A stretch of 7,939 bases of DNA. Source: JBDNFP01 sp041689775. GTDB lineage: Bacteria; Bacteroidota; Bacteroidia; Cytophagales; Spirosomataceae. The DNA lies in the NCBI GenBank assembly GCA_041689775.1, contig JBDNFP010000206.1, forward strand, positions 1 to 7,939. Direction: 5' to 3'. The notes under the pieces are model-generated. The model was not told the origin of the DNA. It saw only the letters and a list, made by a program, of their open reading frames with translations, and ran no database searches. The position numbers and the translations under genes were made by a program. Shown here piece by piece: positions 1-6,599 of this stretch (position 1 is its first letter; each line of letters starts with the position of its first letter).

Positions 1-1
1 G

Positions 2-112
2 TGGTTGCGCCCGAAGGATTTTGAAAACAAGGAGGCGCTTCACATGAGGATAAATCATATTCTTGAAAAATACGGAGGGTCGGAGTTTTCCATCAACTGC
101 TCAATTAAATAA
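2..112 (+). CDS. C-terminal end of an unrecognised protein (partial, 5' end outside window)
   Basis: One plus-strand frame is open from the left edge and ends at a TAA at 110-112, giving 36 residues beginning WLRPKDFENK and ending SINCSIK. The composition is mixed and charged, with no membrane segment, and I see no motif that identifies a family. The stop is followed by about 50 bp and then the end of the convergent SGNH-hydrolase pseudogene. The open frame could be chance over so short a stretch. It is listed because a gene reading into the window from the left is plausible here. No function is proposed. Confidence 0.35.
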   Translation, partial: WLRPKDFENKEALHMRINHILEKYGGSEFSINCSIK

Positions 113-164
113 ATGTATGTTTAAATATGGCCAACTACTTACTATCAATGAAGATACTACTTCC

Positions 165-924
165 TCACCTAGTCACTGGCTTAATAATCCGCTCCGTCAG
201 ATCAAGGTTTAACGACCGAATCCCGTCTAGTACTAACTGCGCCATTTTGCGGGCACCTAGTTCGTTGAAGTGGGTATTGTCCGCCTTACCTTCGGGGTAG
301 TTTGGATGCTTGCCGGGAGCCAACTGTAAGAGCAATAGCCTTGAGCCTTCGACGCCAAATTCTTTAAGCAGCGCCTGACTTTCTTGATCGAGGTCAATCA
401 GTGGTACTTGCTGGGCTTCTGCTACTTTCCGAACCAGTTGTGAGTGTAGCGTGGGTATCTTCCAACTATCCCTGAGGGTTAAAACTTCGCCGTGCTACGG
501 GCGTTATGAGCACCGGACTGGCCTCTTTAGCTCGACTTTCCATAATGAATCTTACGAGGTTGGCCTGGAATTCCGCTTCGGTAGTGTAGGTTTTCTTGGT
601 TTTGACCTCATGATTATGACCAAACTGAATGAATACATAGTCGCCCTCGTGCAGGTTATCGGCCACGGATTGCCAGCGGTTTTCGGTGATGAAGCTGCCG
701 GTACTACGGCCATTCATCGCCCGATTATCTACCGTTACACTCTCATTGAAAAAATGGACGAGAGGCATTGCCCAGCCGGTTTCGGGGTAGTGCCTTCTTT
801 CCTTGATGGAGATGGTAGAATCGCCGATAAGGTACACGGTGATTTTGTCGGGGCCTGTTCTAAAACCTAACAAGGTAATCAAGCTCAACAGTAGCGAGGG
901 TTTTAGAAAATAGCTGCGGTTCAC
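165..924 (-). pseudogene. Rhamnogalacturonan acetylesterase-like SGNH/GDSL hydrolase, broken by one frameshift
   Basis: Two adjacent minus frames together encode one secreted SGNH esterase of the kind that removes acetyl groups from pectin or related glycans. The N-terminal frame (466-924, GTG start, 152 residues) has a hydrophobic signal-like segment at residues 8-20. It also has the GDS nucleophile block (Ser36), the NGRS block near 71-74 and a GHN block at 102-104. It reads FNPQG and stops at TAG 466-468. The next frame resumes at once as DSWKIPTLHSQLV and runs 99 residues from W (462-464) to a TGA at 165-167. That part contains DNTHF, the catalytic Asp-x-x-His. Joined length is about 255 residues, normal for the family. 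Restoring the frame needs removal of one base or addition of 2, 5, 8 or 11. All catalytic blocks survive, so the lesion is recent or is a sequencing error. The usual GHND reads GHNH here. Family assignment is from motif recognition. No SD is visible at the start, and an in-frame TAA lies just upstream. Confidence 0.85.
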
Positions 925-1000
925 AGGTGGACGTTAGACGTTATAAGTAGATTAAGTATACTAAATCTGACGTGGAAGTACCGTACTGACCACTACAAAA

Positions 1001-1038
1001 AAGGTCCCGAATCGTTCGATGTAACGATTCGGGACCTT
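1001..1038 (-). terminator. Rho-independent terminator of the NagB-PIG-L gene
   Basis: A perfect 16-bp inverted repeat (arms 1001-1016 and 1023-1038) closes a 6-nt loop. Read on the minus strand, the hairpin is followed by six T residues (complement of 997-1002), the canonical intrinsic terminator layout. It starts about 20 nt after the stop of the minus-strand NagB-PIG-L gene and lies upstream of the SGNH pseudogene, so those two genes were probably not co-transcribed. Confidence 0.9.
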
Positions 1039-1059
1039 ACTGTTTTATAGCTTATATGT

Positions 1060-3039
1060 TTAGAAGCGCCACCGGACAAAAGCTTCCATGGCTTCGTATT
1101 CGGCTAGGCCCAATTCATCGTAAAGCTGGGCGGTACCCTGATTGCGTTCTTCGGCGCGTTGCCAGAATTCCCGCGAGTCATCACCTTGGAACACTACACC
1201 ATCTTTTTGAGATTGGTGTTTGAAAATACCCATCCGCTTTTTGAGTACCTGATCGGGGCTCATGGGTACTGCCATTTCGATCTCGTGGATATCCCACTCG
1301 GCCCATGCTCCACGGTATAGCCATACCCAGCAATCCTTCATGAAATTCTTGTGCTTCAAGCGGTTAATAGCCGTCTCGATGGCGTCCCAGCACACCTTGT
1401 GCGTACCGTGCGGATCGGCAAAGTCGCCGGCGGCGTATATCTGCTGAGGTTTTATTTCCTGAATCAGCTTTTCAATAATACTGATATCCTTCTCTCCGAT
1501 CGGCTTCTTCTGAACCGTACCAGATTCGTAGAACGGCATGTCCAGAAAATGTATTTGAGCATTGGGTACGCCTACGAAGCGGCATGTAGCCTTAGCTTCG
1601 CCACGGCGGATAAGGCCCTTGACGTGCCGGACCTCTGGGGTATCTACCTCACTGTCGTTCTTGTTTTTGAGGAACTCCTTGGCATCGTGGAAAATCTGGT
1701 TGGTGATTGCGGCATTCTCAATAGAAAAACGATTGTTGAAATCAACCACGAAGTCGATAAAACGTAGGGCCTCGTCGTCCGCTACCGCAATATTGCCGGA
1801 GGTTTGGTAGGCTACGTGTACTTCGTGTCCCTGATCGACGAGTCGCTGAAAAGTACCTCCCATCGAAATGATATCGTCGTCGGGGTGGGGGCTGAAAAGA
1901 ATAATCCGTTTCTGGGCAGGTAGGGCGCGTTCGGGACGATTAGAATCATCCGCTCCCGGTTTACCACCCGGCCAGCCCGTAATGGTATGCTGGAGTTGAT
2001 TGAAGATGTCGATATTGATTTCGTAACCTGCACCCGACTGAGCCAGTAAATCACTCATACCATTATCGTTATAATCTTTATCCGTAAGTTTCAGGATAGG
2101 CTTCACCAGGCTCTGTGACAGGTGGGTCACCGCCTTTTTAATCATATTGTTATCCCAGGTAACGGAGTCAACCGCCCAAGGAGTCTTCATGCGGGTAAGC
2201 TCGGAGGCCGCCCGGTCGTCGATTACAAACGTAACGTTGGGGTGTACCTGTAAATAAGAAGCAGGATTACGCTCCGTAACGGGGCCTTCTACTGCTCCCC
2301 GGATCACCCCAGCTTTGCGTTCACCCCAGGCCAGTAGCACAATGCGTCGGGCGTTCAGGATGGGCGCAATACCCATGGTAATCGCCTTGCGTGGTACTTG
2401 CGACAGTGAGCCAAACTCCATAGCAGCCGCAGCGCGGGTAGAGTGATCAAGGGTGATAAGACGGGTGCGAGCGTTGATCAGTGAGCCCGGCTCATTAAAA
2501 CCCACGTGTCCGTTTCCTCCAATACCTAATAGTTGGAAGTCGAGACCACCAAGGGCATTGATTTTACTTTCGTAGGCCTGGCAATGATCCTGCAACAGGC
2601 TGATGGGTATGGTGCCATCGGGCAAAAAGTAGTTGTCTTTGGGCATATCCACCAGGTCGAACAGCTGCTCTTTCATGAACCGGTAGTAGCTGTGGATGGA
2701 GTCAGGCTCCATGGGATGGTACTCGTCCAGGTTGAACGAAATAACATTCTTGAAACTTAACCCTTCTTCCCGGTGCATGCGTACCAGTTCGGCATAAACC
2801 GTTTTGGGCGAAGAACCAGTAGCAAGCCCTAGTACACAAGACTTGTTTTCTTTCTGTTTTTGCCTAATCAGGTCAGCAATTTCCTGAGCTACCGCCGCCG
2901 ACGCCGCTTTGGAGTCGGCATAAATATGAGTTGGTATTTTTTCATAAGTGATCGGCTGTCCGATTCGTCCACTACTGATGGCAGCTTCGTTATCTGCCGC
3001 TTGCATAAGAATTGCTTCCGGGCTTAGATGAGGGTCCAT
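1060..3039 (-). CDS. nagB: Glucosamine-6-phosphate deaminase (NagB)-PIG-L/LmbE deacetylase fusion protein
   Basis: This is a 659-residue cytoplasmic fusion. Residues about 35-310 form a NagB/RpiA-type sugar-phosphate isomerase domain: LATGSSPKTVY (phosphate loop, 72-82), FNLDEYHPM with Asp105 (the proton-relay Asp of NagB), and GIGGNGHVGFNEPG with His178 and Glu183. NagB converts glucosamine-6-phosphate to fructose-6-phosphate plus ammonia. The E. coli Asp141 position is Asn176 here, a substitution I believe is common in NagB relatives. A spacer of about 60 residues leads to a PIG-L/LmbE domain (about 377-600) with SPHPDDD (His385, Asp388) and DPHGTH (His547), the zinc-ligand pattern of N-acetylglucosaminyl deacetylases. 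No signal peptide is seen. The fusion is a known Bacteroidota architecture. Coupling of deacetylation and deamination of an amino-sugar phosphate is inference, because the substrate of the second domain cannot be read from sequence. The ATG at 3037-3039 is used; about 35 residues precede the conserved core, so a later start cannot be excluded. Confidence 0.93.
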   Translation of the reverse strand: MDPHLSPEAILMQAADNEAAISSGRIGQPITYEKIPTHIYADSKAASAAVAQEIADLIRQKQKENKSCVLGLATGSSPKTVYAELVRMHREEGLSFKNVISFNLDEYHPMEPDSIHSYYRFMKEQLFDLVDMPKDNYFLPDGTIPISLLQDHCQAYESKINALGGLDFQLLGIGGNGHVGFNEPGSLINARTRLITLDHSTRAAAAMEFGSLSQVPRKAITMGIAPILNARRIVLLAWGERKAGVIRGAVEGPVTERNPASYLQVHPNVTFVIDDRAASELTRMKTPWAVDSVTWDNNMIKKAVTHLSQSLVKPILKLTDKDYNDNGMSDLLAQSGAGYEINIDIFNQLQHTITGWPGGKPGADDSNRPERALPAQKRIILFSPHPDDDIISMGGTFQRLVDQGHEVHVAYQTSGNIAVADDEALRFIDFVVDFNNRFSIENAAITNQIFHDAKEFLKNKNDSEVDTPEVRHVKGLIRRGEAKATCRFVGVPNAQIHFLDMPFYESGTVQKKPIGEKDISIIEKLIQEIKPQQIYAAGDFADPHGTHKVCWDAIETAINRLKHKNFMKDCWVWLYRGAWAEWDIHEIEMAVPMSPDQVLKKRMGIFKHQSQKDGVVFQGDDSREFWQRAEERNQGTAQLYDELGLAEYEAMEAFVRWRF

Positions 3040-3139
3040 ACGTAAAAGGTTATTAGAGGCTTGAATGATATTGCCCGGTTAAAAATAGTCCAGGGTGAAT
3101 GTTAAAGTTAATAAAGAAATAGTTCTCCCTGCACAAGTG

Positions 3140-3147
3140 CAAAATTA
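3140..3147 (-). promoter_or_regulatory. Possible -7 element for the NagB-PIG-L gene
   Basis: Read on the minus strand this octamer is TAATTTTG, an exact match to the Bacteroidota -7 consensus TAnnTTTG. It would place the transcript start near 3134, about 95 nt ahead of the start codon. I do not find a convincing TTG -33 element at the usual 19-21 nt spacing, so support rests on the single motif in an AT-rich region. Confidence 0.35.
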
Positions 3148-3311
3148 CAATGTATTTCGATAATTATTAAAATATTTTAAAAAATAATAGTCTGATCATT
3201 TATAAACAATAGTGGTAATACTTGTACAAAAGGTATAGGTAAGGTAAAGCTAATCAAGATGATGGTGAAATAAAGATTTGCAGTATGGTTTCATTCATAT
3301 AATATTAGGGT

Positions 3312-3319
3312 TATTTTTG
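3312..3319 (+). promoter_or_regulatory. Possible -7 element for glyA
   Basis: The octamer TATTTTTG matches the Bacteroidota -7 consensus TAnnTTTG exactly and lies 47 nt before the glyA start codon. At the expected distance upstream there is only a TTT (3289-3291) rather than TTG, while a good TTTG at 3277-3280 is too far away (31 nt). The -7 match and position are good; the -33 is weak. Confidence 0.45.
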
Positions 3320-3366
3320 TAGTTCAAAATTGTAATGATAATTATTGAATATAATACACTTAGCTA

Positions 3367-4656
3367 ATGTCAACTCTTACCACAACAGCCCGCGATACGC
3401 AGGTATTTGATCTCATTAATCAGGAATTGCACCGTCAGGAATCAGGCATCGAATTGATCGCGTCTGAAAACTTTACTTCTAAGCAGGTGATGGAAGCCTC
3501 TGGAAGTGTTCTTACGAATAAATACGCAGAGGGACTTCCGGGGAAACGTTATTACGGCGGATGCGAAGTGGTAGATGAGATTGAGCAAATTGCCATTGAC
3601 CGGGTAAAGGAGCTTTTCGGAGCTACCTGGGCCAACGTTCAGCCTCACTCAGGAGCACAAGCCAATACGGCGGTGTTTGTAGCCTGCCTAAATCCGGGTG
3701 ATAAAATTATGGGTTTCAACCTGGCGCACGGTGGTCACCTGACGCATGGTTCACCCGTTAATATTTCGGGTAAATACTTCCAACCTATTTTTTACGGTGT
3801 AGAGCCGGACAGCGGTTTGATTGACTGGGATAAAGTAGAAGAAACAGCCCTGCGTGAGCGCCCGAAGCTACTTATCTGCGGAGCGTCGGCGTACAGCCGG
3901 GACTGGGACTACGTTCGTCTAAGATCCATTGCCGATCAGATCGGAGCACTGCTAATGGCGGATATTTCACACCCTTCTGGGCTGATTGCCAAAGGCTTGC
4001 TGAATGACCCTATGCAGCATTGCCATATTGTGACCACTACTACCCACAAAACTCTTCGTGGACCCCGTGGTGGTTTGATTATGATGGGTAATGATTTTGA
4101 AAACCCATTTGGTATCACTACCCAAAAAGGTAAAGTACGTACCATGTCATCCTTGCTTGACTCGGGTGTGTTCCCTGGTACGCAGGGTGGGCCTTTGGAG
4201 CATATCATCGCGGCCAAGGCAATTGCATTTGGTGAGGCATTGGGTGAAGATTACTACAACTACGCCGTGCAGGTAAAGAAAAATGCTCAGGCGATGGCGA
4301 AGGCGTTTGTGGACAAAGGCTACTCGATTATTTCGGGAGGTACTGACAACCACCTGATGTTGATTGACCTCCGGTCGAAAGATTTGAGCGGAAAGTTAGC
4401 CGAGAATACCCTGATCAAAGCGGATATTACCATCAACAAAAACATGGTACCATTCGATGACAAATCCCCGATGGTAACCTCTGGCATGCGGGTAGGTACG
4501 GCTGCCATGACCACGCGTGGTTTGCTCGAAACCGATATGGAGCGGATTGTAAGCCTGATCGATGAAGTACTGATGAACCACGACAATGACACCAAGCTGG
4601 CTTCGGTAAAACAAGAAGTAAATAATTGGATGGCTCAGTACCCCTTGTACATCTAA
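3367..4656 (+). CDS. glyA: Serine hydroxymethyltransferase
   Basis: A PLP-dependent cytoplasmic enzyme that interconverts serine plus tetrahydrofolate with glycine plus 5,10-methylene-tetrahydrofolate, the main entry of one-carbon units. The 429-residue protein is complete. Visible landmarks are IELIASENF (31-36), NKYAEGLPGKRYYGG (51-65), the AHGGHLTHGSP block (120-130), ADISHPSGL with Asp199 and His202 near the cofactor, TTTTHKTLRGPRGG with Lys228 as the Schiff-base lysine, and TSGMRVGT with Arg375, equivalent to the substrate-carboxylate-binding arginine. The HP in ADISHP and a length slightly above the 417 residues of E. coli GlyA fit Bacteroidota orthologues. The ATG at 3367 is the first in frame and gives the usual short N-terminal arm. 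There is no Shine-Dalgarno, as expected for the phylum. The gene stands alone between a divergent promoter region and its own terminator. Confidence 0.98.
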   Translation: MSTLTTTARDTQVFDLINQELHRQESGIELIASENFTSKQVMEASGSVLTNKYAEGLPGKRYYGGCEVVDEIEQIAIDRVKELFGATWANVQPHSGAQANTAVFVACLNPGDKIMGFNLAHGGHLTHGSPVNISGKYFQPIFYGVEPDSGLIDWDKVEETALRERPKLLICGASAYSRDWDYVRLRSIADQIGALLMADISHPSGLIAKGLLNDPMQHCHIVTTTTHKTLRGPRGGLIMMGNDFENPFGITTQKGKVRTMSSLLDSGVFPGTQGGPLEHIIAAKAIAFGEALGEDYYNYAVQVKKNAQAMAKAFVDKGYSIISGGTDNHLMLIDLRSKDLSGKLAENTLIKADITINKNMVPFDDKSPMVTSGMRVGTAAMTTRGLLETDMERIVSLIDEVLMNHDNDTKLASVKQEVNNWMAQYPLYI

Positions 4657-4684
4657 TTCATTTATTTTGTCGCCTGTTCGATAC

Positions 4685-4734
4685 AAAAAAAGCGGTCGTT
4701 CGTATGTAATCATACATAGAACGGCTGCTTTTTT
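4685..4734 (+). terminator. Rho-independent terminator of glyA
   Basis: A 10-bp stem (4692-4701 with 4719-4728) contains two G-U wobbles when read as plus-strand RNA. An upper GTATG/CATAC stem adds to it. It is flanked by seven A residues (4685-4691) and six T residues (4729-4734). The wobbles pair only in the plus-strand transcript, so the direction fits glyA, whose stop lies about 30 nt upstream. The A and T runs make weak bidirectional activity possible. Confidence 0.88.
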
Positions 4735-4795
4735 AGCTTTTGTGTGTAATTTTACCCGTTCAACGATTTCACGAAGATAACAGAATACGCATAAG

Positions 4796-5653
4796 ATGGC
4801 CTTAGACCAGGAATTTGAAGAAGAAGAAGACAAAGAAGGAAAAGAAATGACTTTTCTGGAGCACCTTGAAGAGCTCCGATGGAATATAATCAGAGCAGTA
4901 GGCTCCGTATTAATATTTGCGATATTAGGCTGGGTCTACATTGAAGAGGTATACCATTACATAATTATTGCTCCCGCCCGTACAAATTTCTGGACCTACC
5001 GAATGATGTGTAAGCTGGGCAAGGCAGTAGGAGCGGAAAGCCTTTGTATTGAGAAGATCGATTTTGAACTGCAAAGTTTAGGAGTAGGAGAACAGTTTTC
5101 GATGGCCCTTACTTCCTCGGTTATTATCGGCTTAGTCTTTGCCTTTCCCTATGCTTTTTGGGAAATCTGGCGTTTTATAAAGCCGGGTTTGAAGGCCTAC
5201 GAAAGAAAAGCCGCGCGCGGAGCCGTGTTTTACGTTACTTTTCTGTTTTTCTCGGGTGTCCTTTTTGGATACTACATCGTAACGCCGCTTGCCCTGAACT
5301 TCCTAGCCAATTTTAAGTTAGATCCATCGATTATCAATGAGTTTAGCATTAGCTCTTACATTGGAACGGTAGCTACCCTGACGTTAGCCTGTGGGCTCGC
5401 TTTCCAGTTGCCGGTGGTCGTATTTGTGCTTTCACGGGTTGGTATTCTAACGCCTTCCTTCATGCGTGAGTACCGCCGTCACTCCCTGATTGTAATTCTG
5501 ATTGTAGCTGCGATCATTACGCCCTCACCTGATATTTACAGTCAGATTTTGGTAGCACTCCCACTCACCTTGCTTTATGAAGTCAGTATCATCGTATCGG
5601 GGCGCGTAGAGAAAGCAAAACTCCGTGAAGAACAACGGATGGCGAAATTGTAA
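4796..5653 (+). CDS. tatC: Sec-independent protein translocase subunit TatC
   Basis: The core inner-membrane subunit of the twin-arginine translocase, which binds the RR signal peptides of folded exported proteins. The 285-residue protein opens with an acidic tail (EEEEDKEGKE) and then the diagnostic MTFLEHLEELRWNIIR at 18-33, where Glu26 matches the conserved N-terminal Glu of TatC. Six hydrophobic segments lie at about 32-49, 102-122, 143-164, 188-213, 229-243 and 249-267. FIKPGLKAYERK (127-138) holds Glu136, equivalent to E. coli Glu103, and TPSPDIYSQ (242-250) holds Asp246, equivalent to Asp211. The first periplasmic loop is long (about 50-100) and carries Cys72 and Cys84. No tatA or tatB is adjacent. 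The ATG at 4796 starts the acidic leader; an internal ATG at codon 18 is a possible alternative. A near-consensus TAATTTTA at 4747-4754 could be the -7, but no -33 is evident. Confidence 0.97.
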   Translation: MALDQEFEEEEDKEGKEMTFLEHLEELRWNIIRAVGSVLIFAILGWVYIEEVYHYIIIAPARTNFWTYRMMCKLGKAVGAESLCIEKIDFELQSLGVGEQFSMALTSSVIIGLVFAFPYAFWEIWRFIKPGLKAYERKAARGAVFYVTFLFFSGVLFGYYIVTPLALNFLANFKLDPSIINEFSISSYIGTVATLTLACGLAFQLPVVVFVLSRVGILTPSFMREYRRHSLIVILIVAAIITPSPDIYSQILVALPLTLLYEVSIIVSGRVEKAKLREEQRMAKL

Positions 5654-5666
5654 AGGTGCTTTTTGA

Positions 5667-5711
5667 GTTGAGGAGTTGAACGTTTAAATCAATAGTTTTC
5701 AACTCCTCAAC
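5667..5711. repeat. 14-bp perfect inverted repeat downstream of tatC
   Basis: GTTGAGGAGTTGAA (5667-5680) is repeated in inverse at 5698-5711, with a 17-nt spacer. The left arm contains two near-tandem GAGTTGA units. It begins 14 nt after the tatC stop. No T tract follows, so it looks more like an RNA-stabilising hairpin or a REP-like element than an intrinsic terminator. Its copy number elsewhere in the genome is unknown. Confidence 0.75.
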
Positions 5712-5895
5712 GGAGTATCCTGTTATATTTAGTCAAGACCTCGGCCAATCGGTCGAGGTCTTGTTTTTGGTGCAAAGCAGAGACCACTAACCGCATGACG
5801 GGTTGGTTGGTCGGCCCCCGCTGCCGCAAGTCTGCAATTATCAATTTCCGCACAGTTGATAGTCCCGTTCCCAAGAATCCTCTACTATCAGTCAC
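5707..5895 (-). pseudogene. Fragment resembling the C-terminus of a PLP-dependent aminotransferase/decarboxylase-fold enzyme
   Basis: A minus frame of 62 codons ends in MRLVVSALHQKQDLDRLAEV and LTKYNRILR. The pattern of a hydrophobic beta strand (RLVVSALH), then x-x-x-DLDRLAEVL, is typical of the last 30 residues of fold-type-I PLP enzymes, where a strand precedes the final helix. No cofactor lysine or N-terminal portion exists. The frame opens at a GTG inside decayed sequence, directly after the M20 remnant, so this is a truncated relic and not a small gene. The 3' third overlaps the strong hairpin that probably terminates tatC, which weakens the protein reading slightly. The family call is by pattern only. 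Confidence 0.4.
5734..5768 (+). terminator. Rho-independent terminator, probably of tatC
   Basis: A 13-bp stem (5734-5746 with 5751-5763, one G-U wobble) closes an AATC tetraloop and is followed by TTTTT at 5764-5768. The T tract is only on the plus-strand side, so it serves plus-strand transcription. The only upstream plus-strand gene is tatC, whose stop is about 80 nt away. It overlaps the 3' end of the minus-strand PLP-enzyme fragment. Confidence 0.8.
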
Positions 5896-5942
5896 CGACT
5901 AGCGATTATTTGTGGTACGCAGTCTCCCTTCGGAAGGCTATA

Positions 5943-6203
5943 CCCAATGGGCACATTGGAATGTCCGTAAATCAGTACGGTTGGTGCGGCGGAATTTACG
6001 ATGTCCTCACCGTATACAATAGGATGACCCGGTGTTTCGAAGATTTTGACCCAATCGGCGCCTTATACGCTTTGGCGCACATCCGCCCGCAGCCATATCC
6101 CCTTTGAATTTTGACTCGGCACTAACCGAGGGAATACGAAGAAGATCGAGAAGCTCCCTCCCCCCAAAAAACGCTCTTTCTATTCTTCCCGATAAGTTTG
6201 CAT
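5943..6203 (-). pseudogene. N-terminal remnant of an M20-family dipeptidase
   Basis: Reading the minus strand from the ATG at 6201-6203, the pieces fit the start of an M20 (ArgE/DapE/CPG2-type) metallopeptidase. The pieces are MQTYREE, a TAG stop (6180-6182), KERFLG, a frameshift in a G-rich run, ELLDLLRIPSVSAESKF, a second shift, ADVRQSV, a TAA stop (6063-6065), then GADWVKIFETPGHPIVYGE, and APTVLIYGHSNVPIG. Family members read closely alike through LLRIPSVSAD and GHPVVYGE, and have GHYDVQP where this copy has GHSNVPI. The loss of the Asp, part of the metal-site motif, confirms inactivity. Only about 85 of roughly 455 residues remain. After about 5943 the match to M20 ends and the PLP-like fragment follows, which points to an internal deletion joining two unrelated genes. 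I am confident of the family and of the pseudogene status; exact borders are approximate. Confidence 0.8.
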
Positions 6204-6599
6204 GATGATGTGCATGGACGTAAATATATTAATTGCCCCTAAGATGCTCATAAAGTGCAAGAATTAGCTATTTGAGGTAAGTAGCTGACAGCTATTAGCT
6301 TGTAGCTGTTACCTTTTTGTAAATATTTGATATATAGAATATTAGCCAGTAATTTGACTAAATTAATAATACAAACTAATTATGCATTAGTACTTAAGTG
6401 TCCCAAATCTGATAGTAATTGACCTATCCGCGAAACGGAAAGCTTTGGATTATCAGGACATTTGAACTATCAACAACAAAACGAATAGATCGTGCTATTT
6501 AATTTACTCAACGTTATGAAAAGCTTAAACTTCCCGCTTAGTCTACGGGGGTTGATATCTTCGCCACCTGTATAGTCTGTTTCTCCTACAAACTCTAAG
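6204..6599. other. AT-rich stretch without a recognisable gene
   Basis: About 400 bp of low-G+C sequence with only short open frames. A plus frame from the ATG at 6516 (MKSLNFPLSL) stops after 19 codons. A minus frame across about 6470-6600 reads FVGETDYTGGEDINPRRL but has no recognisable match and no clear start. No tRNA-like cloverleaf or strong promoter is seen. It probably consists of decayed intergenic or mobile-element sequence. Confidence 0.5.
6266..6309. repeat. Cluster of AGCT tetramers with a small hairpin
   Basis: Five AGCT tetranucleotides occur within 42 bp (6266, 6283, 6290, 6297 and 6304). ACAGCTA (6288-6294) and TAGCTGT (6303-6309) form a 7-bp hairpin with an 8-nt loop, followed by TACCTTTTTG, a weak terminator-like layout. 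Low-complexity AGCT-rich strings of this kind can be dispersed intergenic repeats; whether others exist in this genome cannot be seen here. Confidence 0.45.

Noticed and set aside
451..870. Open plus-strand frame of 139 codons
   Set aside because: It lies opposite the SGNH hydrolase, whose minus-strand frames carry the GDS, GHN and DxxH blocks. The plus frame has no recognisable protein pattern.
5856..6107. Open plus-strand frame of 83 codons
   Set aside because: It is antisense to the M20 peptidase remnant, which has clear family text on the minus strand.
6396..6460. Short plus frame reading PNLIVIDLSAKRKALDYQDI, reminiscent of a receiver-domain strand
   Set aside because: It is about 22 codons long, between stops, with no start and no further response-regulator motif. 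The resemblance is too short to support.
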